The notes under the pieces are model-generated. The model was not told where the DNA came from. It made no database searches and saw only the letters and a program-made list of their open reading frames with translations. DNA of 64,000 nucleotides from JACQAP01 sp035275265 (GTDB lineage Bacteria > Pseudomonadota > Gammaproteobacteria > Burkholderiales > JACQAP01): positions 620,001 through 684,000 of the forward strand of contig DATENC010000026.1 of the NCBI GenBank assembly GCA_035275265.1. Reading direction: 5' to 3'. Position 1 is the stretch's first letter. The number at the start of each line of letters is the position of its first letter. Shown one piece after another: positions 8,142 through 15,860 of the stretch. Made by a program: the position numbers and the translations under genes.

Positions 8142-9278
8142 ATGCCCTTTCGATCGCCCCCCATGCCGAAGTCATCCGAAACCGAAAGAATCGGTTCTGG
8201 CCCACGTCTCCTCGAATGGCGTGCACCCAACAGTATCGCGGCAAGCGTCGTGGCCGTCGGGTGTGTGCTCTCCTGGCTGGTTGCCGGTTGTGGCGGAGGA
8301 GGTGGCGAAGTGAGCAGTAGCCCGGGAGGCGGCGGACCCGGTTCACTGGTTGCTGCCGGCGGACTTTTCACCCAACCTCATCCCTGGACGCTGGACGTGT
8401 CTGCCCTGCCCGCGTCGGCACGCTCGCCCGCAATCATCGGTGCACTGAACACGCTCGGCGGTTGGGGAACCGGGTCCATGCGGATCGACTTTTCCATCTC
8501 GCTGCTGTTTGCGGACACGGCCACACCGAGACGAACCATCACTGCCGCGCCGGGCGGTTACTGCTTCGGTGGCCCGGATTGCGACGCGGTGCCGCTGCAG
8601 ATGCCCCTGCCGGCCAACGGCAATACCGAGGGCAGCGGCAACTACGTGTGCGACACGGCGAACAATGATTGCCACGTACTGGTGGTCGAGACCTCGAGCA
8701 AAAAACTCTACGAGCTCTACAACGCGACGCAAGCCGGTGCTGCGTTCACTGCGCTCGGCGCCTTCGTCTGGGACCTGACGAAACAGTATCCCGCCACGCT
8801 GCGCGGCGACCAGTGCACGTCGGCCGACGCGGCGGGCCTGCCCATGGCCGCCCTGCTCGCGACCAGCGACGAAGTGGCGAACGGAGAAATTCCTCACGCG
8901 CTGCGCTTCATCCTGCCGAATGCGCGCATGAAGCGCCAGGTCTACGTGCGCCCGGCCACCCATGCAGGCGGACCATCGAGCACCAATCCGGACGCGCCTC
9001 CGTATGGCGTGCGCTTTCGTCTGAAAGCGACCTTCGACGAAACGCCGTTCAATGCGGGCGAGCGCGTCGTGCTGCGCGCAATGAAAAAGCATGGAATGAT
9101 CCTGAGCGACGGCGGAAACATCGCGCTGACGTTCGCCGACGACCGGCTTTCTGGCAACAAGTGGGCGGCCCTGGGAATCGACAGCTTTTCATTCACCTCG
9201 TTGACGGTCGGCGATTTCGAAGTCGTCGACCTCGGCGCCGAGATCCCGCTCACCTTCAACTGCGTACGCAATCCGTAA
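8142..9278 (+). CDS. Secreted or lipid-anchored protein of unknown function
   Basis: About 378 residues from the ATG at 8142 (an ATG at 8163 is equally possible). A hydrophobic segment ends in LVAGC followed by a Gly-rich run, a plausible lipobox, so the protein is likely anchored after export. The mature part has conserved-looking stretches: YCFGGPDCDAVPLQMPLPANG, ATLRGDQCTSADAAGLPMAALL, EIPHALRFILPNARMKRQVYV, VRFRLKATFDETPFN and MKKHGMILSDGGNIAL. Paired cysteines suggest disulfides in the periplasm. I recall similar uncharacterised proteins in soil bacteria but cannot name the fold. The stop codon directly abuts a G-rich repeat element. Confidence 0.6.
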   Translation: MPFRSPPMPKSSETERIGSGPRLLEWRAPNSIAASVVAVGCVLSWLVAGCGGGGGEVSSSPGGGGPGSLVAAGGLFTQPHPWTLDVSALPASARSPAIIGALNTLGGWGTGSMRIDFSISLLFADTATPRRTITAAPGGYCFGGPDCDAVPLQMPLPANGNTEGSGNYVCDTANNDCHVLVVETSSKKLYELYNATQAGAAFTALGAFVWDLTKQYPATLRGDQCTSADAAGLPMAALLATSDEVANGEIPHALRFILPNARMKRQVYVRPATHAGGPSSTNPDAPPYGVRFRLKATFDETPFNAGERVVLRAMKKHGMILSDGGNIALTFADDRLSGNKWAALGIDSFSFTSLTVGDFEVVDLGAEIPLTFNCVRNP

Positions 9279-9336
9279 GGGTGAGGGGTGAGGGAAGAGG
9301 GAAGAGGGAAGAGGGGAAAAGCAAGTTCGAGAAACG
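9279..9336 (+). repeat. G-rich arm of a dispersed intergenic repeat
   Basis: Immediately after the preceding stop codon comes a run of GAGGGGTGAGGG/GAAGAGGG units (9279-9316), then a core beginning AAAAGCAAGTTCGAG and ending AAGCTTTAG. The reverse complement of nearly the same core plus a C-rich arm occurs at 14944-15008, so this is a real repeat family rather than simple low complexity. A matching C-rich arm lies at 9752-9783, beyond the small lipoprotein gene. Confidence 0.7.
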
Positions 9337-9546
9337 AACAAGCTTTAGTGCAGGTCACTCGTCACTCGTCAGAGTCACTTGTCACTGCTACTGGATTATT
9401 GCCCCCACAAACTTCACCAGCGCCTCCCTACAACTCACATAGTCTGAATGGAGTGCTGGTGAAATCCCGACTGCAAACTTTGCGGCGTAGAGTGCGTGGA
9501 CAGCATTGTGAACTACCAAACGGACGCCTAAGTTCAGAGGTTTTCC

Positions 9547-9735
9547 ATGCGCAAATTACTCACCACGTTGATGCTCGGTGGCGCGTTTCTGGTCCTTGGC
9601 GGATGCGCTGACGGTATAAGAGAATCGCAGTCCGGTTCCACAGGCTCCACAAGCGGGGACACGAAATCTTCCTCCACGTTGGAGAACTGCGTGACCGCAG
9701 TGGGCGCCGACAGAAAAAACTGTGCGGCGAAATAG
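9547..9735 (+). CDS. Small lipoprotein (62 residues)
   Basis: The protein starts MRKLLTTLMLGGAFLVLGGC: a short charged start, a hydrophobic segment and a lipobox LGGC with the acylated cysteine at residue 20. The mature peptide is about 43 residues, rich in Ser, Thr and Gly, with a cysteine pair in the C-terminal part (ENCVTAVGADRKNCAAK). It is membrane-anchored by lipid, probably in the outer membrane. Function is unknown. CAGAGG before the ATG may serve as ribosome-binding site. The gene is bracketed by oppositely oriented arms of the G-rich repeat family (9279-9336 and 9752-9783). Confidence 0.65.
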   Translation: MRKLLTTLMLGGAFLVLGGCADGIRESQSGSTGSTSGDTKSSSTLENCVTAVGADRKNCAAK

Positions 9736-9751
9736 ATTCGGGTCGAAGATC

Positions 9752-9783
9752 ACTCGTCCCTCTTCCCTCGCCCCTCACCCCTG
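9752..9783 (-). repeat. C-rich arm of the dispersed repeat
   Basis: A CTCGTCCCTCTTCCCTCG-type run, complementary in type to the G-rich arm at 9279. It ends three bases before the stop codon of the convergent di-haem protein gene. In RNA the two arms could pair around the small lipoprotein gene. Confidence 0.65.
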
Positions 9784-9786
9784 GAC

Positions 9787-11223
9787 TTAGATCGCCTCCA
9801 CAAACTTCACGAGCGCTTCCCGATCCGTTTTGGTCATGTTGCGGAAGGCGTCGCGCGACCGCTCTGCTTCACCACCGTGCCAGAGAATCGCTTCGGCCAC
9901 ATTGCGTGCGCGGCCGTCGTGCAGCATCGCGGTGCTGCCGCTCACAATCTGGGATAGCCCCAGACCCCATAGCGGCGGGGTGCGCCAGTCGCGCGGTCCC
10001 GCTTTGAAGTCCGGGCGGCCATCGGCAAGGTCGTCGCCCATGTCGTGCAGCAGCAGGTCGGTGTAGGCGTGGAAAGTCTGGTTCGCCAGTTGCGGCAAGG
10101 GCGGAAACTTCTCCGCTGTCTTCATCTCCGGCACGTGGCACGCTGCACACTGCGCTTCGGCGAAAAGCTTCCCGCCGCGCTGTACCTCGGGATCGGCCAT
10201 GTTGCGACGTGCGGGCACCGCCAGCCCGCGCAGCCATATTTCCACAGTTTCAATCTCGTGGCCGATGATTTCGGGGACGTTGCCCGGTAAGTGTCGTGCG
10301 CAAATTTCCTGCACTGGCGGACAGTTCTGATCGGGGAACAATGCCGATGCGACACCCATGTCGCCAAGCGCCGCGGCGGCGGTCTGCTGCCTCAGGCTTG
10401 GTTGGTTGGCCTTCCAGCCGAAACGGCCGAGAGCCGTGCGATTGTTCACGGCGTCCCAGACGTAATTGGGACGACCATCGAAACCCTGCGCTTTCTGGCG
10501 CTGCGCCAGCGCCAGCAATGTCTGTTCGGGAACGGCTTCGAGAAAGCCCATGCCGACCATCGGCTGGGCTATTCGCACAGAGGTCATGATTTCTGTGCCA
10601 AGGGAACCGAAGTTGAGTCCCTCGATGCGCAAACTGGGCTTGCGCAGCACGGTTGTTTCCCCGTCTGCGAAAGACACCGTGCGTTCTTCCCAGTCCATGT
10701 ACAGTTCGGCCTCCGGCGGCACCGCTGCGCCGGCATACGCAAAATCGACGTGGCGGCCGTCGAGCGAACGGTTTTGGAATTGGTCGCCGTAATGCGGATG
10801 CGGTTTCGGGCCGCCGTGCTCGTCCACGCCAGGAATACTGAGCCGCACCAGCATGGACACCAACTGCTCGTCGCGTGATGCCGGCGGACTGCCGCGGCCG
10901 ACGTTGACATGACAGACGCTGCAGCGATCCGCAATGAATGTGGGGCCGAGCCCCCAATCCCCGTTGAGCGAGTTCACCGACGCCCACAGCCGGTGAAAAA
11001 CGCTTCGCCCTGCCATGAAGAGCTGCCGCTGCTTGCTGTTGAGTACCGGCGCGGGTTCGGAATACGCCGTCTTGTCGAAGCGCTCGATAGTGAACGTACC
11101 GGCCGAAAGTGCCGCGTCATCCCGCTGGTCGCGTTCGACCGCGATCGCGCCGGCAGCCAGCAAGCCGAGCACGATAGCGCCAGAACGAAAGGCAGATTTC
11201 GGCAGTGCGCGATTACCTAGCAC
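9787..11223 (-). CDS. Di-haem c-type cytochrome of the DUF1111 / di-haem oxidoreductase family
   Basis: About 478 residues from a GTG at 11223, which has GGAAG seven bases upstream; a TTG at 11250 would add nine residues. The N-terminus (SGAIVLGLLAAGAIAV) is an export signal. Two c-type haem sites are visible, CSVCH at about residue 100 and CAACH at about residue 365. The conserved family segments are LGPTFIADRCSVCH, LRKPSLRIEGLNFGSLG, DARVNN-like NYVWDAVNNRTALGRFGWKANQPSL, and DMGDDLADGRPDF...WRTPPLWGLGL. DUF1111 proteins are periplasmic and related to di-haem peroxidases; the electron partner here is unknown. No other cytochrome gene is adjacent. Confidence 0.88.
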   Translation of the reverse strand: MLGNRALPKSAFRSGAIVLGLLAAGAIAVERDQRDDAALSAGTFTIERFDKTAYSEPAPVLNSKQRQLFMAGRSVFHRLWASVNSLNGDWGLGPTFIADRCSVCHVNVGRGSPPASRDEQLVSMLVRLSIPGVDEHGGPKPHPHYGDQFQNRSLDGRHVDFAYAGAAVPPEAELYMDWEERTVSFADGETTVLRKPSLRIEGLNFGSLGTEIMTSVRIAQPMVGMGFLEAVPEQTLLALAQRQKAQGFDGRPNYVWDAVNNRTALGRFGWKANQPSLRQQTAAAALGDMGVASALFPDQNCPPVQEICARHLPGNVPEIIGHEIETVEIWLRGLAVPARRNMADPEVQRGGKLFAEAQCAACHVPEMKTAEKFPPLPQLANQTFHAYTDLLLHDMGDDLADGRPDFKAGPRDWRTPPLWGLGLSQIVSGSTAMLHDGRARNVAEAILWHGGEAERSRDAFRNMTKTDREALVKFVEAI

Positions 11224-11400
11224 GTCGTTGACTTCCGGAGTTGGATACAAGCGAAGTTAAAGCATGTACGCAGCCGCCGCAAGCCCAAACACCGAGTACC
11301 AGCCGAATGAGCGATTCGGGGCTCTTTTTGCGGCACGACGCGCTAATATGTCGACTCTCTTGCAAGACTTGGCATCACGCAGGCGGCCGGAGGAGCGATC

Positions 11401-11805
11401 ATGGGACTATTCAGCGGCAGGCGTCCGAAGGATCTTGGCGTCAGGAACGGGCTGCTCAAACCTGTTCCCGCTTCGCCGAACGCGGTAAGCAGCCAGGCCA
11501 CCGGCGGATATCATCAAATCGCGCCGCTTCAATACATCGGCACCCCCGAGCCGGCAATGGCGGCGCTCAAATCCATCATCGAGAGCACGCCGCGCACCAG
11601 CATCGTCGAGGAGCGGGCCGATTATCTCTATGCGGAGTTCGCCAGCATGATCCTCGGCTACGTGGACGATGTCGAATTCTATTTCCCGCCGGAACCGCCG
11701 ATCATTCACGTGCGTTCCGCGTCGCGCGTGGGCTACAGCGATTTCGGCGTGAACCGCAAGCGCATCGAAGCCATACGGACGAAGCTCGCTGCCGCCGGTG
11801 TCTGA
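11401..11805 (+). CDS. DUF1499 family protein
   Basis: A 134-residue soluble protein beginning MGLFSGRRPKDLGV. The segment RNGLLKPVPASPNAVSSQ followed by the aromatic-acidic stretch YLYAEFASMILGYVDDVEFYF and HVRSASRVGYSDFGVNRKRIEAIR is the DUF1499 pattern (pairs of CPxSPNCV-like start and RSASRxGxxDxGVNRxR end), except that the usual N-terminal cysteines are absent. Function of the family is unknown. It overlaps the following small membrane-protein gene by 8 bp, so the two are translationally coupled. Confidence 0.85.
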   Translation: MGLFSGRRPKDLGVRNGLLKPVPASPNAVSSQATGGYHQIAPLQYIGTPEPAMAALKSIIESTPRTSIVEERADYLYAEFASMILGYVDDVEFYFPPEPPIIHVRSASRVGYSDFGVNRKRIEAIRTKLAAAGV

Positions 11806-12169
11806 GAACGAGTCTTCCGCGCCGCTGCAGCAGGAAGATCCGGCGATCGAACCATGGTGGCGCCGTTCGGCGCCGCTGGCCGCAGGTGCGAGCTTCGCAA
11901 TCGGTGCGGCGACGCTGTGGTTCGGCGACATGCTCAATCGCGTGCCGCTCGATCAACATTCCACCCTGAGCTATCTGCTGATGCTGCCGCTGCTGTTGAT
12001 CGTACCTGCGTTCTCCGCTGCGGCTCTGCGGCTGGCGTGGCTGTCGTGGTCCGGTGCGCAGGGCGCAACGAGAGTGCCCGTCGCAATCGTGGTGCTGGCG
12101 GCGGTGATGGCGAACGTGTTCGCAATGTGGTGTTTCGGCACCGCGCTTCTGCGGATTTTCGGGTACTAG
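11798..12169 (+). CDS. Small inner-membrane protein, unknown function
   Basis: A 123-residue protein from a GTG inside the end of the DUF1499 gene. After a polar start of about 25 residues it has three hydrophobic segments: LAAGASFAIGAATLWFG, TLSYLLMLPLLLIVPAFSAAALRLAWL and VPVAIVVLAAVMANVFAMWCFGTALL. No enzyme motif is visible. The 8-bp overlap with the DUF1499 gene indicates the two act together, in an unknown role. Confidence 0.7.
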   Translation: MSENESSAPLQQEDPAIEPWWRRSAPLAAGASFAIGAATLWFGDMLNRVPLDQHSTLSYLLMLPLLLIVPAFSAAALRLAWLSWSGAQGATRVPVAIVVLAAVMANVFAMWCFGTALLRIFGY

Positions 12170-12395
12170 AGAAATAACTCTGACCTCGGATCGGTGTTGT
12201 GCACCGCGGGCCCACAATTCCTGTGCAAAAAAGTGGCAATCAAGGGGTCGATGCCATCCGGCATGGGGCCACTAACCTTTTGAAAGCATCGCGCTTTTAC
12301 CTCCTATCATCGCCTGTCAACAAACTGTCACATGTGCCTGCGCAGAGGCGTGGTAGCTTGTTCCGCCACTTTCAACCTCCCTCCCGACTGAACCT
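12170..12395 (+). other. Intergenic region with nested stems upstream of the 58-residue gene
   Basis: 226 bp with no gene. A nested stem can form: GTGGC (12233-12237) with GCCAC (12268-12272), enclosing ATGCC (12251-12255) with GGCAT (12260-12264) around the loop ATCC. Upstream, CGGTG/CACCG forms a second small hairpin near 12190-12205. I matched it to no known riboswitch. It could be a 5' untranslated region or chance pairing. Confidence 0.3.
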
Positions 12396-12572
12396 ATGGA
12401 CAAGAAGACCGAGCACCCGCCGATAGCGAACGCCGCCGATTACATCGACGCGTTGATCAGGCCGCAATCGAAGGACCTCATGGTGAAGAAAAGAATCATT
12501 GCCGGCCGCAGAATGCGCGACAAGTATCGCAGTGAGGTCGTCGTCACCGAGGTGGTGAAACGCCTGGGTTGA
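12396..12572 (+). CDS. 58-residue basic protein, unknown function
   Basis: A short frame starting MDKKTEHPPIANAADYID and ending VVVTEVVKRLG. The composition is protein-like (amphipathic, Lys/Arg-rich, with KDLMVKKRIIAGRRMRDKYR in the middle), there are no rare runs, and the frame stops just before a strong terminator at 12587, as expected for a real gene. No clear ribosome-binding site is visible before the ATG. No family is recognised. Confidence 0.5.
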   Translation: MDKKTEHPPIANAADYIDALIRPQSKDLMVKKRIIAGRRMRDKYRSEVVVTEVVKRLG

Positions 12573-12586
12573 CTTGCCCCTATGAC

Positions 12587-12619
12587 AAAAAGACGCGGCC
12601 GAGGCCGCGTCTTTTTTTT
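12587..12619. terminator. Bidirectional intrinsic terminator
   Basis: A perfect 9-bp GC-rich stem, GACGCGGCC/GGCCGCGTC (12592-12600 and 12603-12611) with a GA loop, is flanked by five A and eight T residues. It can end both the plus-strand 58-residue gene and the minus-strand DoxX gene, which are convergent here. Confidence 0.93.
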
Positions 12620-12638
12620 CGATGCAGCGAAAGCTCGG

Positions 12639-13022
12639 CTATCTCTTGTCCACGCTTAGTGGCCCGGAGCCGTAGGCCAAGATGTAGAGCATACCCCCCA
12701 TGATGGCCAGGTTCTTCATGAACTGGATCTTCTCTGCCGGCACAGCCCAGAAGGGATGGAAAACGCAAGAGGCGACGAGCACGAAAATGAAGAGTGCTGC
12801 GGCGGCCCAGCGTGCCTTCCACCCAATCACCAGCATGATGCCGCCGCCGAGTTCCACGACGATGGCGACGATTGCAGCCAGTTGCGGAGCAGGCAGGCCT
12901 ACCGACTGGATATAGCCAACCGTACCCTCGAAGCCGGTGAGCTTCCCGAAACCGGCGATGATGAAGATCAAAGCCAGCAAAACACGGCCGACCAGCGGCC
13001 CGTACATTCTCACAATTTCCAT
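12639..13022 (-). CDS. DoxX family membrane protein
   Basis: A 127-residue protein with four predicted membrane helices. The N-terminal GRVLLALIFIIAGFGKLTGFEGTVGYI is the DoxX hallmark (small residues then GKL). The rest, LAAIVAIVVELGGGIMLVIGWKARWAA and FHPFWAVPAEKIQFMKNLAIMGG, matches the family. DoxX proteins are small inner-membrane proteins linked to quinone or thiol redox roles, with function not settled in most cases. It is downstream of the double-CDGSH gene on the same strand and ends at the terminator at 12587-12619. Confidence 0.9.
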   Translation of the reverse strand: MEIVRMYGPLVGRVLLALIFIIAGFGKLTGFEGTVGYIQSVGLPAPQLAAIVAIVVELGGGIMLVIGWKARWAAAALFIFVLVASCVFHPFWAVPAEKIQFMKNLAIMGGMLYILAYGSGPLSVDKR

Positions 13023-13085
13023 GGTGTCTCCTCCGTTGTTGCGAAACGATCAAAGAACCACTTCAACTGCTGCAGCATCCGCCGC

Positions 13086-13508
13086 CTACTGCGCGGCAAA
13101 TCCGATATCCCTGTGCGTGCCGTCGCAAAACGGCTTGTTCTTCGAACTGCCGCAACGGCACAACGATGCCTGTCCGCCGATCCACGCCGCCGCGCCCTTG
13201 CTATCGAAAAGCTGCATCTCGCCGAAAAAGCGCAGCGGCCCGTTCGGTTTCAGCGTGATGCGTAGTTGTGCGCCCGGCGCGCCGGGATCGAGCGCCTTGG
13301 ATTGATATTCGGGGGATACGACGACCGGGTCGCGAAAACCCGCCGCCTTGTGGCTGCCGTCGCAAAAGGGCTTGTTCGCCGATTTGCCGCAACGGCACAG
13401 GAAGACCTGCACGGCTTTTCTAAGGGGTGCGCCGTCCGCCGCGAGAATCTCGATCTCGCCTTCAACCTTCAACGGTCCATCGACCTGCGGCCGGACGACG
13501 TTCGGCAT
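13086..13508 (-). CDS. Double CDGSH iron-sulfur protein
   Basis: About 140 residues from the ATG at 13508; in-frame ATGs at 13553 and 13559 would add 15-17 residues and the choice is uncertain. Two complete CDGSH-type 2Fe-2S sites are visible, CRCGKSANKPFCDGSH and CRCGSSKNKPFCDGTH, each with the three Cys/one His ligand set. Both follow short beta segments (VDGPLKVEGEIEIL, PNGPLRFFGEMQLF). Such proteins transfer electrons or clusters in the cytosol. The gene lies 63 bp upstream of the DoxX gene on the same strand, and its 5' side carries a G/C-rich inverted repeat. Confidence 0.88.
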   Translation of the reverse strand: MPNVVRPQVDGPLKVEGEIEILAADGAPLRKAVQVFLCRCGKSANKPFCDGSHKAAGFRDPVVVSPEYQSKALDPGAPGAQLRITLKPNGPLRFFGEMQLFDSKGAAAWIGGQASLCRCGSSKNKPFCDGTHRDIGFAAQ

Positions 13509-13563
13509 CGTGGCCGGCAGTTTACTCCTCGCAGGGCTGGGTGCAAATTCCATTTGCATCAAG

Positions 13564-13670
13564 TGAGTGAGGAGCGAGGGAAGAGGGACGAGGGGAGAGG
13601 GGAGAGTGCAAAGCATTAGAGCTCTAAGTACCTTGTACTAACTCGTCCCTCGCCCCTCTTCCCTCGTCCC
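13564..13670. repeat. G-rich/C-rich inverted repeat element
   Basis: A G-rich arm (13564-13608, units GAGGGAAGAGGGACGAGG) and a C-rich arm (13641-13670, units CTCGTCCCTCGCCCCTCTTC) face each other across about 30 bp. Transcripts in either direction can fold into a long purine/pyrimidine hairpin. It lies between the divergent CDGSH and MFS genes. Confidence 0.75.
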
Positions 13671-13728
13671 ATATTCCCCGCCTACGCTACCATCCGAGTC
13701 CCGCATCCCCGGCGTTCCGAGAACAGCA

Positions 13729-14937
13729 ATGATGTCCAACCGCGGCATGATGACGATGCTGATCGCGCTGTGCGCGGCGACTTTCTTCGTCTCGTCAGCC
13801 GGTGTCAGCACCGCGCCGTTTATCAACCTCATTACCCGCGATCTCTCGACCACGCTGCCCGCGGTGGCGCACCTCTTTTCCATCCAGGCGTTCGCCTGGG
13901 GAGTCACATCGCTAGTCGCAGGTATGGTTTCCGCCCGCTTCGGCCAGCGCGCGATCCTGGTAAGCGGCATTCTTCTGATGGGTGTGACCCGGTTGGGCCT
14001 TGCCGCTGCGGACACCTACGCAGCCGCCGTGGTCTGGCAGATTCTCAGCGGAATCGGTGGCGGCGCCTTCATGGGCATCGTCTACGCCGCGGTCTCGGAA
14101 CATGCTTCACCCGGCATCCGCGGCCGCGCGATGAGCTGGGTGATCACCGGACAATCGCTTTCACTCGTGATTGGTGTGCCCCTCGTCACTCTATTGGGTG
14201 CATTCGGCGGTTGGCGCGGCGCGGTCGCGACCCATGGTGTGCTGGTGCTGGTGTCCGCGATCGCGGTACGGCTAGCCACACCTCCCGATCCGCCCGCGAT
14301 TCCTCACGCCGAACGCACGAAAATCCCGTACACCATGCTTCTCAAGCCGAAATTGATCGCGCTGCTGGTGGCCGGAACGACAGAGCGCATGTGCTTCGCC
14401 GCAATTGCCATCTTCCTGCCGGCTTATCTGCAGTTCGCTTACGACGCTACGTTGGGCGGCCTCGCGCTGGTGCTCGCCCTGGTTGCGGCGGGCAACCTGG
14501 TCGGCAACATCGTCGGCGGCCGGATCGCCGATCGGACGCGTTCAAAGGCGCGCGTATTCGCGATCGGGTCTGCGCTGACGGCGGTGGTAGTGCTGCCGCT
14601 GCTGGCTTGGCATCCGGGACTTGGGGCTTCGGTTGCGCTCGGCTTTGTGTTTTCCTTCGTCAACGCGGCGGGTCGCCCATCGCTGATGGCTAGTCTGGCC
14701 GAGGTACCGTCCGAGTTGCGCAGTGCGCTCTTTGGATTGAACGTCACGATGGCCAGCATGGGATGGCTGTTGGCGGGTTCGGTAGGCGGCTGGCTGATCG
14801 CAACCATGGGCTTCCCAAGCCTGGGCGCGTTCTGCGCCCTAGTAGCCGCGCTCGGTTGCGGGCTCGCGCTGTTTAGCGCGGCGCGGCCGAAGGCCGCTAC
14901 CGCGAGGGAAGAGGGACGAGGAACGAGGGGAGAGTGA
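13729..14937 (+). CDS. MFS transporter
   Basis: A 402-residue major-facilitator protein with 12 predicted membrane helices. Typical loops are visible: ARFGQRAILVSGILLMGVTRLG after helix 2, and GRIADRTRSKARVFAIGS in the second half. It resembles drug or sugar/arabinose efflux carriers (AraJ/Bcr-like). Since it borders the benzoate region it might move an aromatic acid, but that is only context. The last eleven residues (AREEGRGTRGE) and the stop codon are encoded inside a copy of the G-rich repeat, so the native C-terminus has probably been replaced. Confidence 0.85.
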   Translation: MMSNRGMMTMLIALCAATFFVSSAGVSTAPFINLITRDLSTTLPAVAHLFSIQAFAWGVTSLVAGMVSARFGQRAILVSGILLMGVTRLGLAAADTYAAAVVWQILSGIGGGAFMGIVYAAVSEHASPGIRGRAMSWVITGQSLSLVIGVPLVTLLGAFGGWRGAVATHGVLVLVSAIAVRLATPPDPPAIPHAERTKIPYTMLLKPKLIALLVAGTTERMCFAAIAIFLPAYLQFAYDATLGGLALVLALVAAGNLVGNIVGGRIADRTRSKARVFAIGSALTAVVVLPLLAWHPGLGASVALGFVFSFVNAAGRPSLMASLAEVPSELRSALFGLNVTMASMGWLLAGSVGGWLIATMGFPSLGAFCALVAALGCGLALFSAARPKAATAREEGRGTRGE

Positions 14938-15008
14938 GTAGCTTCTAAAGCTTCTTTGTTTCTCGAATTTGCTTTTCCCTCTTCCCTCGTCCCTCGCCCC
15001 TCTTCCCT
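14903..15008. repeat. G-rich/C-rich inverted repeat element with conserved core
   Basis: The G-rich arm (14903-14937) runs into the MFS stop codon and the C-rich arm (14974-15008) ends just before the stop codon of the convergent 3-hydroxybutyrate dehydrogenase gene. Between them is the reverse complement of the core seen at 9317 (here CTAAAGCTTC...TTTGCTTTT). Sharing the core at two loci 5.6 kb apart shows a dispersed family. Confidence 0.78.
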
Positions 15009-15012
15009 GTTT

Positions 15013-15795
15013 CTACTGCGCCGTCCACCCGCCGTCGATCGACAGCGCCGCGCCGGTGATCGAGGCAGCGGAATCTTCGGCGAGAAACACCGCAAGCGCG
15101 GCCACGTCTTCGATCCCGACGAACTCCTTGCTTGGCTGGCGCTCGAGGATGACGTCGCTGATGACTTCCTCGCGCGCAATGCCATGCGCCTTGCCCTGGT
15201 CCTCGATCTGCTTCTCCACAAGGGAAGTCAACACGTACCCCGGGCAGATCGCGTTGCAAGTGACCCCCTTGCCTGCGGTCTCGAGCGCCACGGTCTTGGT
15301 CAATCCGACGAGACCGTGCTTCGCGGCGATGTACGCAGATTTGAATGGGGACGCAACCAGGCCGTGCGCGGACGCAATATTTATGATGCGGCCCCAGCCT
15401 TTATTCTTCATTCCGGGAAGCGCGCTGCGGATGGCATGGAATGCCGCCGACAGGTTGATTGCGAGGATCGCGTCCCACTTCTCGGTGGGAAATTCGTCGA
15501 CCGGCGCCACGTACTGTATGCCGGCGTTGTTGACCAGGACATCCACGGCACCGAAGCGCCGCTTGGCCTGATCGATCATCGCCACGATTTCGCCAGGCTT
15601 CGCCATGTCGGCCGACGAGTACAGCGCGTTGATCTTGTGTTCGGAAGCGAGAGCGGCGCGCAGTCTTTCGATTTCTGCTGCTTCACCGAACCCATTGAGC
15701 ATGACGTTGCAACCCTGGGAGGCGAATGCCCTTGCGATACCCAGACCTATGCCGCTGGTGGAACCGGTAATGACAACGGACTTACCTTGCAGCAT
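15013..15795 (-). CDS. bdhA: 3-hydroxybutyrate dehydrogenase (short-chain dehydrogenase)
   Basis: A 260-residue NAD-dependent short-chain dehydrogenase. It shows the cofactor loop TGSTSGIGLG near residue 10, the structural NNAG (VLVNNAGIQYVAPVDEFP), the catalytic Ser in IINIASAHGLVASPFKS and the YIAAK catalytic Tyr/Lys pair. The closing half, AICPGYVLTSLVEKQIEDQ and ASITGAALSIDGGWTAQ, is the D-beta-hydroxybutyrate dehydrogenase pattern. It interconverts 3-hydroxybutyrate and acetoacetate in PHB turnover, in the cytosol. It lies at the end of the minus-strand run containing the ABC importer, so it could be co-expressed with benzoate genes, but a 65-bp gap separates it from the hydrolase. Confidence 0.9.
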   Translation of the reverse strand: MLQGKSVVITGSTSGIGLGIARAFASQGCNVMLNGFGEAAEIERLRAALASEHKINALYSSADMAKPGEIVAMIDQAKRRFGAVDVLVNNAGIQYVAPVDEFPTEKWDAILAINLSAAFHAIRSALPGMKNKGWGRIINIASAHGLVASPFKSAYIAAKHGLVGLTKTVALETAGKGVTCNAICPGYVLTSLVEKQIEDQGKAHGIAREEVISDVILERQPSKEFVGIEDVAALAVFLAEDSAASITGAALSIDGGWTAQ

Positions 15796-15860
15796 GCGTT
15801 GCGGCGACCTGGTGTTTGACGTGCCGCGCAGTCTAGCAGAAGCAACGCGGCTGGCGTTCT

